Shown: positions 25,136 to 35,321 of the stretch, piece by piece | Position numbering within the stretch: the stretch's first letter is position 1 | Layout of the letters: each line of letters opens with the position of its first letter | Origin: Cellulomonas wangleii | GTDB taxonomy: Bacteria; Actinomycetota; Actinomycetes; Actinomycetales; Cellulomonadaceae | Assembly: GCF_018388445.1 (NCBI RefSeq) | Contig: NZ_CP074405.1 | Location: forward strand, 744,001 to 808,000 | DNA length: 64,000 nucleotides | Direction: 5' to 3' | The notes under the pieces: generated by a model | Told to the model about the DNA's origin: nothing | The model's input: the letters and a program-made list of their open reading frames with translations, nothing else | The model's database searches: none | Made by a program: the position numbers and the translations under genes

Positions 25136-25915
25136 TCAGCGGACCGGCTGCTCGTCGCCGAGCGGGTGCGCGTGGCCGTGGTCGTGCTCGTGCTCGTGGC
25201 TGTGGACGGTGACGTGGCCGTCCTCGTCCGCGTGGCTGTGCGGGGCCATCGGGCCGGGGTCGACGGGGGTGTGCCGGCCCTCGCGGACGGCCGCCGTCAT
25301 GTGGCGCACCCAGTCGGTGAGCGCCCCCACGGAGGTCGCGTCGTGGCGGGACAGCCCGATCACGGGCCCGCCGTCGCGCGCCGCCGACGCGTCGCGCAGC
25401 ATCCGCTCGACGTCGACCTCGACGTACGGGGCGAGGTCCGTCTTGTTGACCACCAGCAGGTCGGCGCGTGCGATGCCGGGGCCGCCCTTGCGGGCGACGT
25501 CGCCGCCGCCGGCCACGTCGAGCACGAAGATCTGCGCGTCGACCAGCGCGGGGGAGAACGTCGCGGTGAGGTTGTCGCCGCCGGACTCGACCAGGACGAG
25601 GTCGAGCGGGCCGTGGTCGTGCTCGAGGTCCTCGACCGCGATGAGGTTGGGGGTGACGTCGTCGCGGATCGCGGTGTGCGGGCAGGCCCCGGTCTCGACG
25701 GCGCGGATCCGGTCGATCTCCAGCACGCCCGCCGCGCGCAGGATCTGCGCGTCCTCGTCGGTGTAGATGTCGTTGGTCACCACGCCCATCTCGATCTCGT
25801 CGGCGAGCTCGCGGCACAGCAGCGCGATGAGCGACGTCTTGCCGGTGCCGACGGGCCCCGCGACGCCCAGCCGGAACGCGCGGGCCGGGGTGGTGGGGGT
25901 GACGGGCTCAGCCAT
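25136..25915 (-). CDS. ureG: urease accessory GTPase UreG with a histidine-rich C-terminal tail
   Basis: UreG is the SIMIBI GTPase whose GTP hydrolysis drives nickel insertion. The 259-residue protein has the P-loop [14 protein letters not shown] (about 17-30), the nickel-binding [13 protein letters not shown] (Cys-Pro-His), ESGGDNL, and NKTDLAPYV. Core UreG ends near residue 215. Beyond it lies an extra tail with 10 His between residues 226 and 250 mixed with Asp and Glu. UreG His-stretches are usually N-terminal, so this is unusual. No ureE is present, and the tail may store or relay nickel in its place. ATG at 25915 overlaps the ureF end by eight bases. Confidence 0.95.
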   Translation of the reverse strand: MAEPVTPTTPARAFRLGVAGPVGTGKTSLIALLCRELADEIEMGVVTNDIYTDEDAQILRAAGVLEIDRIRAVETGACPHTAIRDDVTPNLIAVEDLEHDHGPLDLVLVESGGDNLTATFSPALVDAQIFVLDVAGGGDVARKGGPGIARADLLVVNKTDLAPYVEVDVERMLRDASAARDGGPVIGLSRHDATSVGALTDWVRHMTAAVREGRHTPVDPGPMAPHSHADEDGHVTVHSHEHEHDHGHAHPLGDEQPVR

Positions 25916-26660
25916 GGAACAGCCTCCGGGTGGTGCGGGCGTGGGCCTGCGCCCACGCGTCGGTCATCGGTGCCCCGGCCGACGGGATGTCGTCCGGGTC
26001 GGTCAGGTGGGCGACGCCCTGGGCCATGGCCGCGACGTCGGGGTGCAGGTCGAGCACCCACCGGGTCGTCGTCGCGGGGTCCAGCGGGGCGAGCTTGAGC
26101 GCGGCCGACGCGATGGTCTGCACGTCGTCGTACCCGACGAGCAGCGCCACCTGCAGCGCGTCGAGGCCGGTCACGGCGCCGATCGCGCCGGCGACGAGCG
26201 GGCGCGGGGGAGCCGCGCGCGGTGCGAACGCGCCGGCCAGGGCGTCCGGCCACAGCGCGAGCGCGAGCCGCAGGTACCCGCGGCCGAGCCGCCGGGCGGC
26301 GTCCCGCACCGCCGGGCTGGGTGTGCGCGCGGCCCACGCGTCCTCGACCGGACCCAGGTCACCACGGTCGAGCCACACGTGCCGCGCGACGACCGCGGCC
26401 CCCGCCTCGGTCGCGGTCACGGTCAGCAGGCGGGTCCGCGCCAGCGCCGGGACGCGGGTGAGGTCCTCGGGGCCGGAGCCTCCCCGGGGCGTCGTCAGGA
26501 GGCCGGCCTGGACGGCGGGTTCGAGGCCCGCCGAGTGGGCGTGGGCGCCCGTCGGCAGGCGGGCGTCCGCGAGCATCGCGAGCACCAGGAGCGCCGCCGG
26601 GCCCGTGGCCGGATCGACGTCCCGCGCGGGGCGTGCGGGTGCGTGCGGGGGTGTGCTCAC
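25908..26660 (-). CDS. ureF: urease accessory protein UreF
   Basis: UreF bridges UreD and UreG and acts as checkpoint in the urease activation complex. The 250-residue protein carries [22 protein letters not shown] near residues 25-46 (UreF family LPTG-x-x-H-S-x-G) and, late, [22 protein letters not shown]. It ends in a helix with [19 protein letters not shown] at 26660 is the first start after the ureC stop and gives a family-like length; the frame is open much further upstream but overlaps ureC. The first 20 residues are low-complexity, so translation could begin slightly later. Confidence 0.88.
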   Translation of the reverse strand: MSTPPHAPARPARDVDPATGPAALLVLAMLADARLPTGAHAHSAGLEPAVQAGLLTTPRGGSGPEDLTRVPALARTRLLTVTATEAGAAVVARHVWLDRGDLGPVEDAWAARTPSPAVRDAARRLGRGYLRLALALWPDALAGAFAPRAAPPRPLVAGAIGAVTGLDALQVALLVGYDDVQTIASAALKLAPLDPATTTRWVLDLHPDVAAMAQGVAHLTDPDDIPSAGAPMTDAWAQAHARTTRRLFHG

Positions 26661-26671
26661 GTCGGGGTCGC

Positions 26672-28375
<1,704 letters not shown>

Positions 28376-28714
28376 CTACAGCGCACCCCCGTCGGTCTTG
28401 CCGCGCTGCAGGCCGGGCACGCGCCGCGCCCCGCGGATCGCCACGGCGTCGACGCTCCGCGACGCGCCCGGCTCGAACCGTTGCGACGTCCCCGACGGGA
28501 CGTCAAGCCGGAAACCGTGGGCGGCGGCACGGTCGAACGCGAGCGCCGCGTTGGCGTCCGGCAGGTGCAGGTGCGACCCGATCTGCACGGGACGGTCGCC
28601 GGTGTTCTCGACGACGAGCGTGAGCCGCTCGGCGGGGGTGCGGTCGCCGTTGAGCACGACCGTGCCCTCGCGCGTGCGGACGGCGCCGGGGCCGTCGGCG
28701 GACGTGCCTGACAT
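28376..28714 (-). CDS. ureB: urease beta subunit UreB
   Basis: UreB is the small structural subunit that buttresses the UreC flap. The 112-residue protein shows VLNGDRTPAERLTLVVENTG and the conserved QIGSHLHLPDANAALAFDR, then FRLDVPSGTSQRFEPG. The length is typical for a separate beta subunit. The start ATG at 28714 has AGGAC-type spacing after a 34-base gap from ureA, and the stop is directly followed by ureC. Confidence 0.95.
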   Translation of the reverse strand: MSGTSADGPGAVRTREGTVVLNGDRTPAERLTLVVENTGDRPVQIGSHLHLPDANAALAFDRAAAHGFRLDVPSGTSQRFEPGASRSVDAVAIRGARRVPGLQRGKTDGGAL

Positions 28715-28748
28715 GGGTCCTCCGTCGTGTGGTGCGGGCAGGTGAGGG

Positions 28749-29051
28749 TCAGGCGATGGGGTCGTGCAGCGTGACGAGCTTGCGACCGTCGGGGAAGGTC
28801 GCCTCGACCTGGACGTCGCGCAGCATCTCCGGGACCCCGGGCATCACCTGGTCGCGGCTCAGCACCGACCGGCCGTCCGCCATCAGCTGCGGGACGCCGA
28901 CGCCGTCGCGCGCCCGCTCGATCACCCACGTGCTCAGCAGCGCGACCGCCTCGGGGTGGTTCAGCAGGACGCCACGCGCCAGCCGGTCGCGCGCGACCAT
29001 GCCGGCGACGGCCAGCAGCAGCTTCTCGGAGTCGGCGGGGGTGAGCCTCAT
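28749..29051 (-). CDS. ureA: urease gamma subunit UreA
   Basis: UreA is the smallest urease subunit. The 100-residue protein begins [17 protein letters not shown], the family start, with [20 protein letters not shown] in the middle and LVTLHDP at the end. An upstream in-frame start (29075) would add eight residues with no family support, so ATG 29051 is chosen. A TAGGGT box ends eight bases before it, suggesting a leaderless or near-leaderless message. It heads the urease operon, divergent from urtA. Confidence 0.95.
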   Translation of the reverse strand: MRLTPADSEKLLLAVAGMVARDRLARGVLLNHPEAVALLSTWVIERARDGVGVPQLMADGRSVLSRDQVMPGVPEMLRDVQVEATFPDGRKLVTLHDPIA

Positions 29052-29058
29052 GGCGAGC

Positions 29059-29064
29059 ACCCTA
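29059..29064 (-). promoter_or_regulatory. -10 box of the ureA promoter
   Basis: TAGGGT on the minus strand, seven bases before the ureA ATG. The matching -35 position (17-base spacer) falls at 29082-29087, exactly on the GTATGC palindrome copy, so a protein bound there would block polymerase. Confidence 0.45.
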
Positions 29065-29073
29065 GGGCGGTGC

Positions 29074-29100
29074 ACCGGCCTGTATGCGCCCCGGTATACG
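29074..29100. promoter_or_regulatory. candidate GntR-type operator pair upstream of ureA
   Basis: ACCGGCCTGTATGCGCC at 29074-29090 differs by one base from a sequence before urtA (29331-29347). A second palindrome GTATAC lies at 29094-29099, twelve bases from GTATGC at 29082. FadR-type GntR proteins often bind palindromes of the TGTATACA kind, and such a gene lies in this island. Confidence 0.5.
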
Positions 29101-29103
29101 CAT

Positions 29104-29119
29104 GAAACGCGATGTTTAC
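29104..29119. promoter_or_regulatory. candidate GlnR box upstream of ureA
   Basis: GAAAC (29104-29108) and TTTAC (29115-29119) are 11 bases apart, the register of alternating GlnR half-sites (GAAAC and GTNAC with six-base spacers; one mismatch here). GlnR is the nitrogen regulator of urea genes in related actinobacteria. Confidence 0.4.
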
Positions 29120-29261
29120 AGGACCGGTCGCCGAGGGTGCGTCCTCGGCGCCGGCGGGCTCGGGCGCGGGACCGGCCTCCCCGGTCCTGGCCGCGTCGAC
29201 CCGACCGACGGGCAGCCTCCTCGACCGGCCGACGAACGGTTGACCGCGCCCTCAGCAGCGC

Positions 29262-29300
29262 GAAACCAACTGTTTACGCCCCGGGCCCGATCCGAGAAAC
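29262..29300. promoter_or_regulatory. candidate GlnR box upstream of urtA
   Basis: GAAAC at 29262-29266 and TTTAC at 29273-29277 repeat the 11-base register seen near ureA. A further GAAAC at 29296-29300 begins 15 bases before the TAGCGT -10, exactly as GAAAC does before the urea carboxylase -10. Confidence 0.4.
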
Positions 29301-29310
29301 ACGGCCTCTC

Positions 29311-29347
29311 TAGCGTCCTCGGCCATGGGCACCGGCCTGTATACGCC
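29311..29347 (+). promoter_or_regulatory. urtA promoter -10 and overlapping candidate operator
   Basis: TAGCGT at 29311-29316 fits TANNNT. About 23 bases after it lies ACCGGCCTGTATACGCC (29331-29347) with the perfect palindrome GTATAC at 29339-29344. The operator would lie just inside the transcript, suited to repression. The leader to the TTG start of urtA is about 110 bases. Confidence 0.45.
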
Positions 29348-29432
29348 GCGGGACACAGCGCGGTGGCGCGCGGCGGGTCGGCGCCCGGGCCCGGCATCGT
29401 CCGTCAGCTCGTCCTGATCGAAAGGCACCCCG

Positions 29433-30719
29433 TTGACCACTCACCCCCTCCCCCCGCGGACGGCCCGGAAGCGCGCGCTCGTCGTCTCGGCGGCCGCGCT
29501 CGCGGCCGCCCTGACCCTCTCGGCCTGCGGCGGCGCCCGCACCGCCGAGGGTGCGACCGGCACGGCGTCGGCCTCCGGTGGCGCGTCGTGCGTCGACACG
29601 TCCGGCGACACCGTGAAGATCGGGTTCCTCAACTCGCTGTCCGGCACCATGGCCATCTCCGAGCAGACGGTCCGCGACTCCCTCGACCTCGCCGCGGAGG
29701 AGATCAACGAGGCCGGCGGCGTGCTCGGCAAGCAGCTCGAGATCGTCGCCGAGGACGGCGCGTCCGAGCCCACCGTCTTCGCCGAGAAGGCCGAGAAGCT
29801 CATCTCGTCCGACTGCGTCGCCGCGGTCTTCGGCGGCTGGACGTCGTCGTCGCGCAAGGCGATGCTGCCGGTCTTCGAGTCGAAGAACTCGCTGCTGTTC
29901 TACCCGGTCCAGTACGAGGGCCTCGAGGCGTCGCCGAACATCTTCTACACCGGCGCGACGACGAACCAGCAGATCATCCCCGGCATGGACTACCTGGCCG
30001 AGCAGGGCAAGAAGAAGGTCTTCCTCGTCGGGTCGGACTACGTCTTCCCCCGCACGGCGAACAAGATCATCAACGCCTACGCCGAGGCCAACGGCATCGA
30101 GATCGTCGGCGAGGAGTACGCGCCGCTCGGGCACACCGACTTCGCGACGATCGTCAACAAGCTGAAGGCGTCCGGCGCGGACGCGGTGTTCAACACCCTC
30201 AACGGTGACTCCAACGTCGCGTTCTTCAAGGAGTACAAGAACGTCGGCCTGACCGCGGACGCCGTCCCGGTCGTCTCGGTGTCGATCGCCGAGGAGGAGG
30301 TCGGCGGCATCGGCGTCGACAACATCGTCGGACAGCTCACGGCCTGGAACTACTACCAGACGGTCGAGTCGCCCACGAACGAGACCTTCGTCGCCGCGTT
30401 CAAGGAGAAGTACGGCGAGGACCGTCCGACGTCCGACCCGATGGAGGCCGCGTACACGTCGCTGTACCTGTGGAAGGGCATGGTCGAGAAGGCCGAGTCC
30501 TTCGAGGTCGCGGACATCCAGGAGGCGGCCGACGGCGTGACGTTCGACGCCCCCGAGGGCACCGTCACCGTGAACGGCGACAACCACCACATCGCCAAGA
30601 CGGCGTACATCGGCAAGATCGACGCCGACGGCCTGATCTACCCCGTGTGGGAGTCCGACGGCCCGATCGAGCCGGACCCGTTCCTCGAGGGCTACGACTG
30701 GGCCGAGGGCCTGTCCTGA
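29433..30719 (+). CDS. urtA: urea ABC transporter substrate-binding lipoprotein UrtA
   Basis: UrtA captures urea outside the membrane for the UrtBCDE importer. The 428-residue protein has a lipoprotein signal (ALTLSAC, Cys at about residue 31), then the type I periplasmic-binding fold with [37 protein letters not shown] and [20 protein letters not shown], which are UrtA hallmarks. TTG at 29433 follows GAAAGG and is the only start that gives a full signal peptide. It is followed by a long hairpin before urtB, so this protein is probably made in excess over the membrane parts. Confidence 0.95.
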   Translation: MTTHPLPPRTARKRALVVSAAALAAALTLSACGGARTAEGATGTASASGGASCVDTSGDTVKIGFLNSLSGTMAISEQTVRDSLDLAAEEINEAGGVLGKQLEIVAEDGASEPTVFAEKAEKLISSDCVAAVFGGWTSSSRKAMLPVFESKNSLLFYPVQYEGLEASPNIFYTGATTNQQIIPGMDYLAEQGKKKVFLVGSDYVFPRTANKIINAYAEANGIEIVGEEYAPLGHTDFATIVNKLKASGADAVFNTLNGDSNVAFFKEYKNVGLTADAVPVVSVSIAEEEVGGIGVDNIVGQLTAWNYYQTVESPTNETFVAAFKEKYGEDRPTSDPMEAAYTSLYLWKGMVEKAESFEVADIQEAADGVTFDAPEGTVTVNGDNHHIAKTAYIGKIDADGLIYPVWESDGPIEPDPFLEGYDWAEGLS

Positions 30720-30752
30720 CCCTCGTCCTGCACGCCAGGACGCATCCCTGAC

Positions 30753-30795
30753 GCGGGTGGCCCGGTCCGGGCCCACGGCCGACCGGGCCACCCGC
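30753..30795 (+). terminator. strong intercistronic hairpin between urtA and urtB
   Basis: A perfect 15-pair stem: 30753-30767 pairs with 30781-30795 across a 13-base loop. There is no T-run. Such stems after binding-protein genes commonly protect the upstream message or stop part of transcription, giving more binding protein than permease. Confidence 0.65.
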
Positions 30796-30832
30796 GGGGG
30801 ACGTCGAACCACCCCACGGAAGGCGGCGCCGC

Positions 30833-31717
30833 ATGGACGCCCTGTTCTCCCAGCTCTTCGCGGGCCTGAGCCTCGGCTCGGTGCTGCTGCTCGCGGCGCT
30901 CGGCCTGGCCCTGACGTTCGGTCAGATGGGCGTCATCAACATGGCGCACGGCGAGTTCATGATGGCCGGCGCGTACACGGCGTTCGTCCTGCAGGCGTTC
31001 ATCCCCGACGCGGGGGTGTCGCTGCTGGTGGCCCTGCCCGTCGGCTTCGTCGTCGGCGGCCTGCTCGGCCTGCTGCTGGAGGTCACGCTGATCTCCCGGA
31101 TGTACCGCCGACCACTGGACACGCTCCTGGTCACGTTCGGTGTCGCGCTGGTGCTGCAGCAGCTCGCGCGTGATGTCTTCGGCGCCCCGAACGTCGACGT
31201 GCGTGCCCCGGCGTGGCTGTCCGGCGCGGTGCCGTTCCTCGGCATGAACCTGCCGAAGACCCGGCTGTTCATCCTCGCGCTGGCGATCGCCTGCGTCATC
31301 GCCCTCTCGCTGGTGCTCAAGATGACGTCGCTCGGCCGGCGGATCCGCGCGACGGTCCAGAACCGCGACCTGGCCGAGACGTCCGGCGTCTCGACGCGCG
31401 CCACCGACCGGCTCACCTTCTTCGTCGGCTCCGGGGTCGCCGGGGTCGCGGGCGTCGCGCTGACCCTGCTCGGGTCGATCGGCCCGACGCTGGGCACCAA
31501 CTACATCGTCGACGCGTTCCTCGTGGTCGTCGTCGGCGGCATCGGGCAGCTCAAGGGGGCCGTCATCGCGGCGTTCTCGCTGGGCATCCTGCAGGCGACC
31601 TTCGAGTACTCCACGACCGCGAGCCTGGCCAAGGTGCTGCTGTTCGTCGTCATCGTCGCGTTCCTGCAGGTCCGGCCGCAGGGCCTGGTCTCGGTCCGGA
31701 CGAGGAGCCTGGCGTGA
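30833..31717 (+). CDS. urtB: urea ABC transporter permease UrtB
   Basis: One of two membrane subunits of the urea importer. The 294-residue protein is of the LivH type, with about eight spans and the signatures LGLALTFGQMGVINMAHGEF near the N terminus, RPLDTLLVTFGVALVLQQ, and FLVVVVGGIGQLKGAVIAA. It ends RPQGLVSVRTRSLA. The ATG at 30833 has GGAAGG upstream. The stop overlaps urtC by four bases. Sequence features fit UrtB rather than a branched-chain amino acid permease because of the neighbouring urtA. Confidence 0.93.
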   Translation: MDALFSQLFAGLSLGSVLLLAALGLALTFGQMGVINMAHGEFMMAGAYTAFVLQAFIPDAGVSLLVALPVGFVVGGLLGLLLEVTLISRMYRRPLDTLLVTFGVALVLQQLARDVFGAPNVDVRAPAWLSGAVPFLGMNLPKTRLFILALAIACVIALSLVLKMTSLGRRIRATVQNRDLAETSGVSTRATDRLTFFVGSGVAGVAGVALTLLGSIGPTLGTNYIVDAFLVVVVGGIGQLKGAVIAAFSLGILQATFEYSTTASLAKVLLFVVIVAFLQVRPQGLVSVRTRSLA

Positions 31718-32916
31718 GCGCCCCGCGGTCCACGACCTCCCCGGCCGCCCTGTGGCGCCGGCCCGCCCTGCGCGTGTGGATCGGCGTCGCCGTCGCCGCG
31801 GTCGTCCTGTTCGGCCTGGCCCCCGCGGTGCTGTCGGACTTCCGCCTCAACCTGCTCGCCAAGTTCCTGTGCCTGGCGATGGTCGCGGTCGGCATCGGCC
31901 TGGCGTGGGGGCGCGGCGGCATGCTCGTGCTCGGTCAGGGCGTGTTCTTCGGCATCGGCGGCTACCTCATGGCGATGCACATGAAGCTGTCGGACGCCGG
32001 CCCGGGCGGGGTCCCGGACTTCATGCTCCTGTACGGCGACGGGGTCGTGCCCGGCTGGTGGGAGCCGTTCCGCAGCCCGCTGGTCACCGTCCTGGCGATC
32101 CTGCTGCTGCCCGCCGCGGTCGCCACGCTGCTCGGTCTGGCGGTCTTCCGCCGGCGGGTGCGCGGCGCGTACTTCGCGATCCTGTCCCAGGCGCTCGCGG
32201 CGGCGTTCGCGATCCTGCTGGTCGGCCAGCAGAAGGTCACCGGTGGGACCAACGGGCTCAACGGCTTCCGGTCGTTCTTCGGCTACGACCTGGCCGACCC
32301 GATCAACAAGCGGATGCTGTACTTCATCGCCGCGGGCGTGCTCATCGCCATGGTCGTCGTCGTGCGGCTGCTCATGGTGTCCCGCTACGGCGAGCTGCTG
32401 GTCGCGGTGCGCGACCAGGAGAACCGGGTCCGGTTCCTCGGCTACGACCCCGCGAACGTCAAGGTCGTCGCCTACGCGATCGCCGCGTGCTTCGCCGGCA
32501 TCGGCGGGGCGCTGTTCGCGCCGGTCGTGGGCATCATCTCGCCGGCCGACGTGGGCGTGATCCCGTCCATCGGGTTCCTCGTCGGCGTCGCGATCGGCGG
32601 CCGGGCGACGCTGCTGGGCCCGGTGCTCGGCGCGGTCGCGGTGTCCTGGGCCGAGACCGGGCTGTCCGAGCAGTTCCCGTCCTTCTGGACCTACTTCCAG
32701 GGGGCGCTGTTCATCCTCGTCGTCGCGTTCCTGCCGCAGGGCTTCGCGTCCCTGGGCGGGCTGTGGCGCCGGCGCCGGGCCGTCGGTGACGCGGCGCCCG
32801 GCGAGCCGCCGACGCACCCCGGACCGACCGACGCCGCGCCGGACCGCACGACCGGGGACGACGGCGCCGACGCGACACCGGCCGACGCCGCGCCCACCGC
32901 AGGGAGGAACGCATGA
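31714..32916 (+). CDS. urtC: urea ABC transporter permease UrtC
   Basis: The second membrane subunit, LivM type. The 400-residue protein has about ten spans and the UrtC patterns GRGGMLVLGQGVFFGIGGYLMAMH (read in parts), RRRVRGAYFAILSQALAAAF, VTGGTNGLNGFRSFFGYDL and IPSIGFLVGVAIGGRATLLG. A Pro/Asp/Ala-rich cytoplasmic tail of about 50 residues follows LPQGFASLGGLW. It starts with GTG at 31714, overlapping urtB; long upstream frames lie inside urtB. The stop overlaps urtD. Confidence 0.93.
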   Translation: MSAPRSTTSPAALWRRPALRVWIGVAVAAVVLFGLAPAVLSDFRLNLLAKFLCLAMVAVGIGLAWGRGGMLVLGQGVFFGIGGYLMAMHMKLSDAGPGGVPDFMLLYGDGVVPGWWEPFRSPLVTVLAILLLPAAVATLLGLAVFRRRVRGAYFAILSQALAAAFAILLVGQQKVTGGTNGLNGFRSFFGYDLADPINKRMLYFIAAGVLIAMVVVVRLLMVSRYGELLVAVRDQENRVRFLGYDPANVKVVAYAIAACFAGIGGALFAPVVGIISPADVGVIPSIGFLVGVAIGGRATLLGPVLGAVAVSWAETGLSEQFPSFWTYFQGALFILVVAFLPQGFASLGGLWRRRRAVGDAAPGEPPTHPGPTDAAPDRTTGDDGADATPADAAPTAGRNA

Positions 32917-33812
32917 GCCCGCACCCCGAGAGCGTCGACCCGGTCGTCCCCGAGGACGTCGGCGGACTGGACCCCGAGGCCCTCGAGCAGGTCCTCGCGG
33001 CGCCGGGCGAGCGGTTCCGGCACGACTACCTGGAGATCCGCGACCTGCGCGTGGTGTTCGACGGGTTCGTGGCCGTCGACGGCGTGGACCTCACGGTCAC
33101 CCGCGGCGACCTGCGGTTCCTCATCGGCCCCAACGGCGCCGGCAAGACGACGATCGTCGACGCGATCACCGGGCTCGCACCCGCCACCGGGTCCGTGCAG
33201 TTCGGCCGCGTCGACCTGCTGGGCAAGCCGTCGCACCGGATCGTGCGCGCCGGTGTGGGGCGCACCTTCCAGACCGCGAGCGTCTTCGACGAGCTCACGG
33301 TGCTGCAGAACCTCGACATCGCCGCGGGCGCGGGCCGCCAGCCCCTGACGATGCTGCGCCGCCGGCGCGGCATCCCGCCGGAGGTCGAGGCCGCGCTGGA
33401 GACGGTCGGCCTGACGAAGGTCCGCGACCTGCCCGCCGGGGTGCTCGCGCACGGGCAGAAGCAGTGGCTCGAGATCGGCATGCTCCTGGTCCAGGACGCC
33501 CGCCTGCTGCTGCTCGACGAGCCGGTGGCCGGCATGAGCCAGGCCGAGCGCGAGGAGACCGGGCTGCTGCTGCAGCGCATCGGCGAGCAGCGCACGGTCG
33601 TCGTCGTCGAGCACGACATGGAGTTCCTGCGGGCCTTCGCCGCCTCGGTCACCGTGCTGCACCAGGGCAAGGTCCTGTCCGAGGGCACGGTCGCGCAGGT
33701 GCAGGCCGACCCCCGCGTGGTCGAGGTGTACCTGGGGTCGGGCACGCACGGCCGGGGGCGGGGGACGGCCGCCGCGGCGGCCGCACCCGCCGCGAGCACG
33801 GAGGTGGAGTGA
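32913..33812 (+). CDS. urtD: urea ABC transporter ATP-binding protein UrtD
   Basis: An ATPase of the urea importer. The 299-residue protein has Walker A GPNGAGKTT, Q-loop region GVGRTFQTASVFDELTV, the unusual UrtD signature LAHGQKQWLEIGMLLVQD in place of LSGGQ, Walker B LLLLDEPVAGMS and the H-loop VVVVEHDMEF. A 40-residue N-terminal extension and an Ala-rich C-terminal tail are added to the core. The ATG at 32913 overlaps the urtC stop by four bases. It pairs with UrtE. Confidence 0.94.
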   Translation: MSPHPESVDPVVPEDVGGLDPEALEQVLAAPGERFRHDYLEIRDLRVVFDGFVAVDGVDLTVTRGDLRFLIGPNGAGKTTIVDAITGLAPATGSVQFGRVDLLGKPSHRIVRAGVGRTFQTASVFDELTVLQNLDIAAGAGRQPLTMLRRRRGIPPEVEAALETVGLTKVRDLPAGVLAHGQKQWLEIGMLLVQDARLLLLDEPVAGMSQAEREETGLLLQRIGEQRTVVVVEHDMEFLRAFAASVTVLHQGKVLSEGTVAQVQADPRVVEVYLGSGTHGRGRGTAAAAAAPAASTEVE

Positions 33813-34504
33813 TGCTGGAGCTGCGCGGGCTGCACGTGGGGTACGGCCGCACGGCGGTCGTCCACGGCGTCGACATCGAGGTCCCGGACGGCGCCGTCGT
33901 GGCCGTGATGGGGCACAACGGCGCGGGCAAGACGACGCTCCTGCGGGCGGCGGTCGGGCTGCTGCCCGCCCGCTCCGGCACGGTCCTGCTGGGCGGCGAG
34001 GACGTGACGCGGACGCGACCGCACCAGCGGGTGCGCGCCGGCCTGGCGTACGTGCCCCAGGGGCAGCAGTCGTTCGGGCAGCTCACGGCGCGCGAGAACC
34101 TGCAGCTGGTCGCCGACGTCGCCGGTGCGCAGGGGACCCGGCGGCTCGACGAGGCGCTCGACCTCTTCCCGGCGCTGCGCGGGCTGCTGACGCGGCGCGC
34201 CGGTCTGCTGTCCGGTGGCCAGCGGCAGCAGCTCGCGATCGCCCGGGCGCTCATCACCGGTCCGCGGCTCATCGTGCTCGACGAGCCGACCGAGGGGATC
34301 CAGCCGTCGGTCGTCGCCGAGATCGAGGACGCGATCGTGCAGCTCGCCTCGGGCGGTCTGTCGGTGCTGCTCGTCGAGCAGCACGTCGGGTTCGCCCTCG
34401 CCGCGTCGTCGCACTACTACGTGCTGGAGTCGGGGCGGGTCACCGCGCACGGTGCCGGCGGCGTGGCGCAGGAGGGCGACGTGCGTGCCGCGATGGCGCT
34501 CTGA
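33812..34504 (+). CDS. urtE: urea ABC transporter ATP-binding protein UrtE
   Basis: The second ATPase of the importer, LivF type. The 230-residue protein has Walker A GHNGAGKTTLL, the UrtE-type YVPQGQQSFGQLTARENLQL, signature LLSGGQRQQLAIARAL, Walker B LIVLDEPTEGIQP and the H-loop VLLVEQHVGFA. Length is normal. The ATG overlaps the urtD stop by one base. It is the last transporter gene; the GntR regulator begins 84 bases later in the same direction. Confidence 0.94.
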   Translation: MLELRGLHVGYGRTAVVHGVDIEVPDGAVVAVMGHNGAGKTTLLRAAVGLLPARSGTVLLGGEDVTRTRPHQRVRAGLAYVPQGQQSFGQLTARENLQLVADVAGAQGTRRLDEALDLFPALRGLLTRRAGLLSGGQRQQLAIARALITGPRLIVLDEPTEGIQPSVVAEIEDAIVQLASGGLSVLLVEQHVGFALAASSHYYVLESGRVTAHGAGGVAQEGDVRAAMAL

Positions 34505-34588
34505 GCGCGCCGGTCCCGGCCCGGGTCGACCGGGCGGGGCGACGGTCGTGCGGGGCCGCCGCCGACCACGAGCCAGGGGGTGGGAGTC

Positions 34589-35311
34589 ATGAGCACGTCC
34601 ACGGGTCCGGTCGCGCCGGGTGCCGCCGCGGTGGTCCCTGCCGGCGGCTCGCTGCGCGAGCACGTCTACCAGCGGCTGCGCGACGAGATCCTCAACGGCA
34701 GGGTCTCCCCGCGGGACCGGCTCACCGAGCCCAAGCTGTCCCGGGCGTTCGAGGTGTCCCGGACCCCGGTGCGGGAGGCGCTGTCACGGCTGCTGTCCGA
34801 CGGGCTCGTCGAGCGCACCGACTTCGGGTACGCGGTGGTCGTGCCCTCGCTCGCGTCGCTGCGCGACCTGTACGAGCTGCGGATCACCCTGGAGCTGCGC
34901 GGCATCGCCCGGGCCATCGAGAACCCGCAGGTGCGCCACGACCGGGCGCTGCTGGGCGCCGAGCTCGGACGCTGGCAGGAGCTGCGGGACGTGGTCCCCG
35001 ACCCGGACCCCAGCTTCGTGGTGCTCGACGAGGGCTTCCACCGGGCGCTGTCGCAGGCGTCCGGCAACGCCCAGCTCACCGATGCGCTCGTGACCGTGAA
35101 CCAGAAGATCCGCGCGGTGCGCATGCACGACTTCGTCGAGGACGAGCGCATCACCGCCACCATCGACGAGCACCTGGAGATCCTCGAGCTCGTGCTCGCC
35201 GAGCGCCTCGGCGAGGCGCTGACGGCACTGCACCAGCACGTGGGGGAGTCGTTGGAGGTCGTCATGGAGCGCGCCTCGCACGCGATGGCGCGGATGGCCA
35301 TCACGGGCTGA
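34589..35311 (+). CDS. GntR-family (FadR subfamily, FCD domain) transcriptional regulator
   Basis: A 240-residue regulator with an N-terminal winged helix (LREHVYQRLRDEILNGRVSP, LTEPKLSRAFEVSRTPVREAL) and an all-helical FCD ligand domain containing DLYELRITLELRGIARAI, FHRALSQASGN, and EHLEILELVLAERLGEAL. The His and Asp/Glu positions typical of metal-bound FCD pockets are present. ATG 34589 has GGGAG five bases upstream and is preferred over GTG 34580. It sits between the transporter and urea carboxylase genes and is the obvious candidate to bind the GTATAC elements at the three urea promoters. The ligand (urea, allophanate, nickel or other) is unknown. Confidence 0.9.
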   Translation: MSTSTGPVAPGAAAVVPAGGSLREHVYQRLRDEILNGRVSPRDRLTEPKLSRAFEVSRTPVREALSRLLSDGLVERTDFGYAVVVPSLASLRDLYELRITLELRGIARAIENPQVRHDRALLGAELGRWQELRDVVPDPDPSFVVLDEGFHRALSQASGNAQLTDALVTVNQKIRAVRMHDFVEDERITATIDEHLEILELVLAERLGEALTALHQHVGESLEVVMERASHAMARMAITG

Positions 35312-35321
35312 GGCGGGTGCG

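Larger units (their letters stand above)
29052..29432. promoter_or_regulatory. divergent regulatory region between the urease operon and the urea transporter operon
   Basis: No gene fits these 381 bases. They hold, left to right, a minus-strand -10 (TAGGGT, 29059-29064) for ureA, two GTATRC palindromes (29082-29099), a GAAAC-N5-GTTTAC element (29104-29119), a hairpin CGCCGAGG/CCTCGGCG (29129-29150), a second GAAAC-N5-GTTTAC (29262-29277), a GAAAC half-site (29296-29300), a plus-strand -10 (TAGCGT, 29311-29316) for urtA, and a third palindrome (29339-29344). AT content is clearly higher at these elements than around them. Confidence 0.7.

Noticed and set aside
22167..25766. Plus-strand open frame of about 1199 codons across the aminotransferase and urease accessory genes
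   Set aside because: Low-complexity translation without family signatures; the minus strand encodes a complete aminotransferase and UreD/UreG here.
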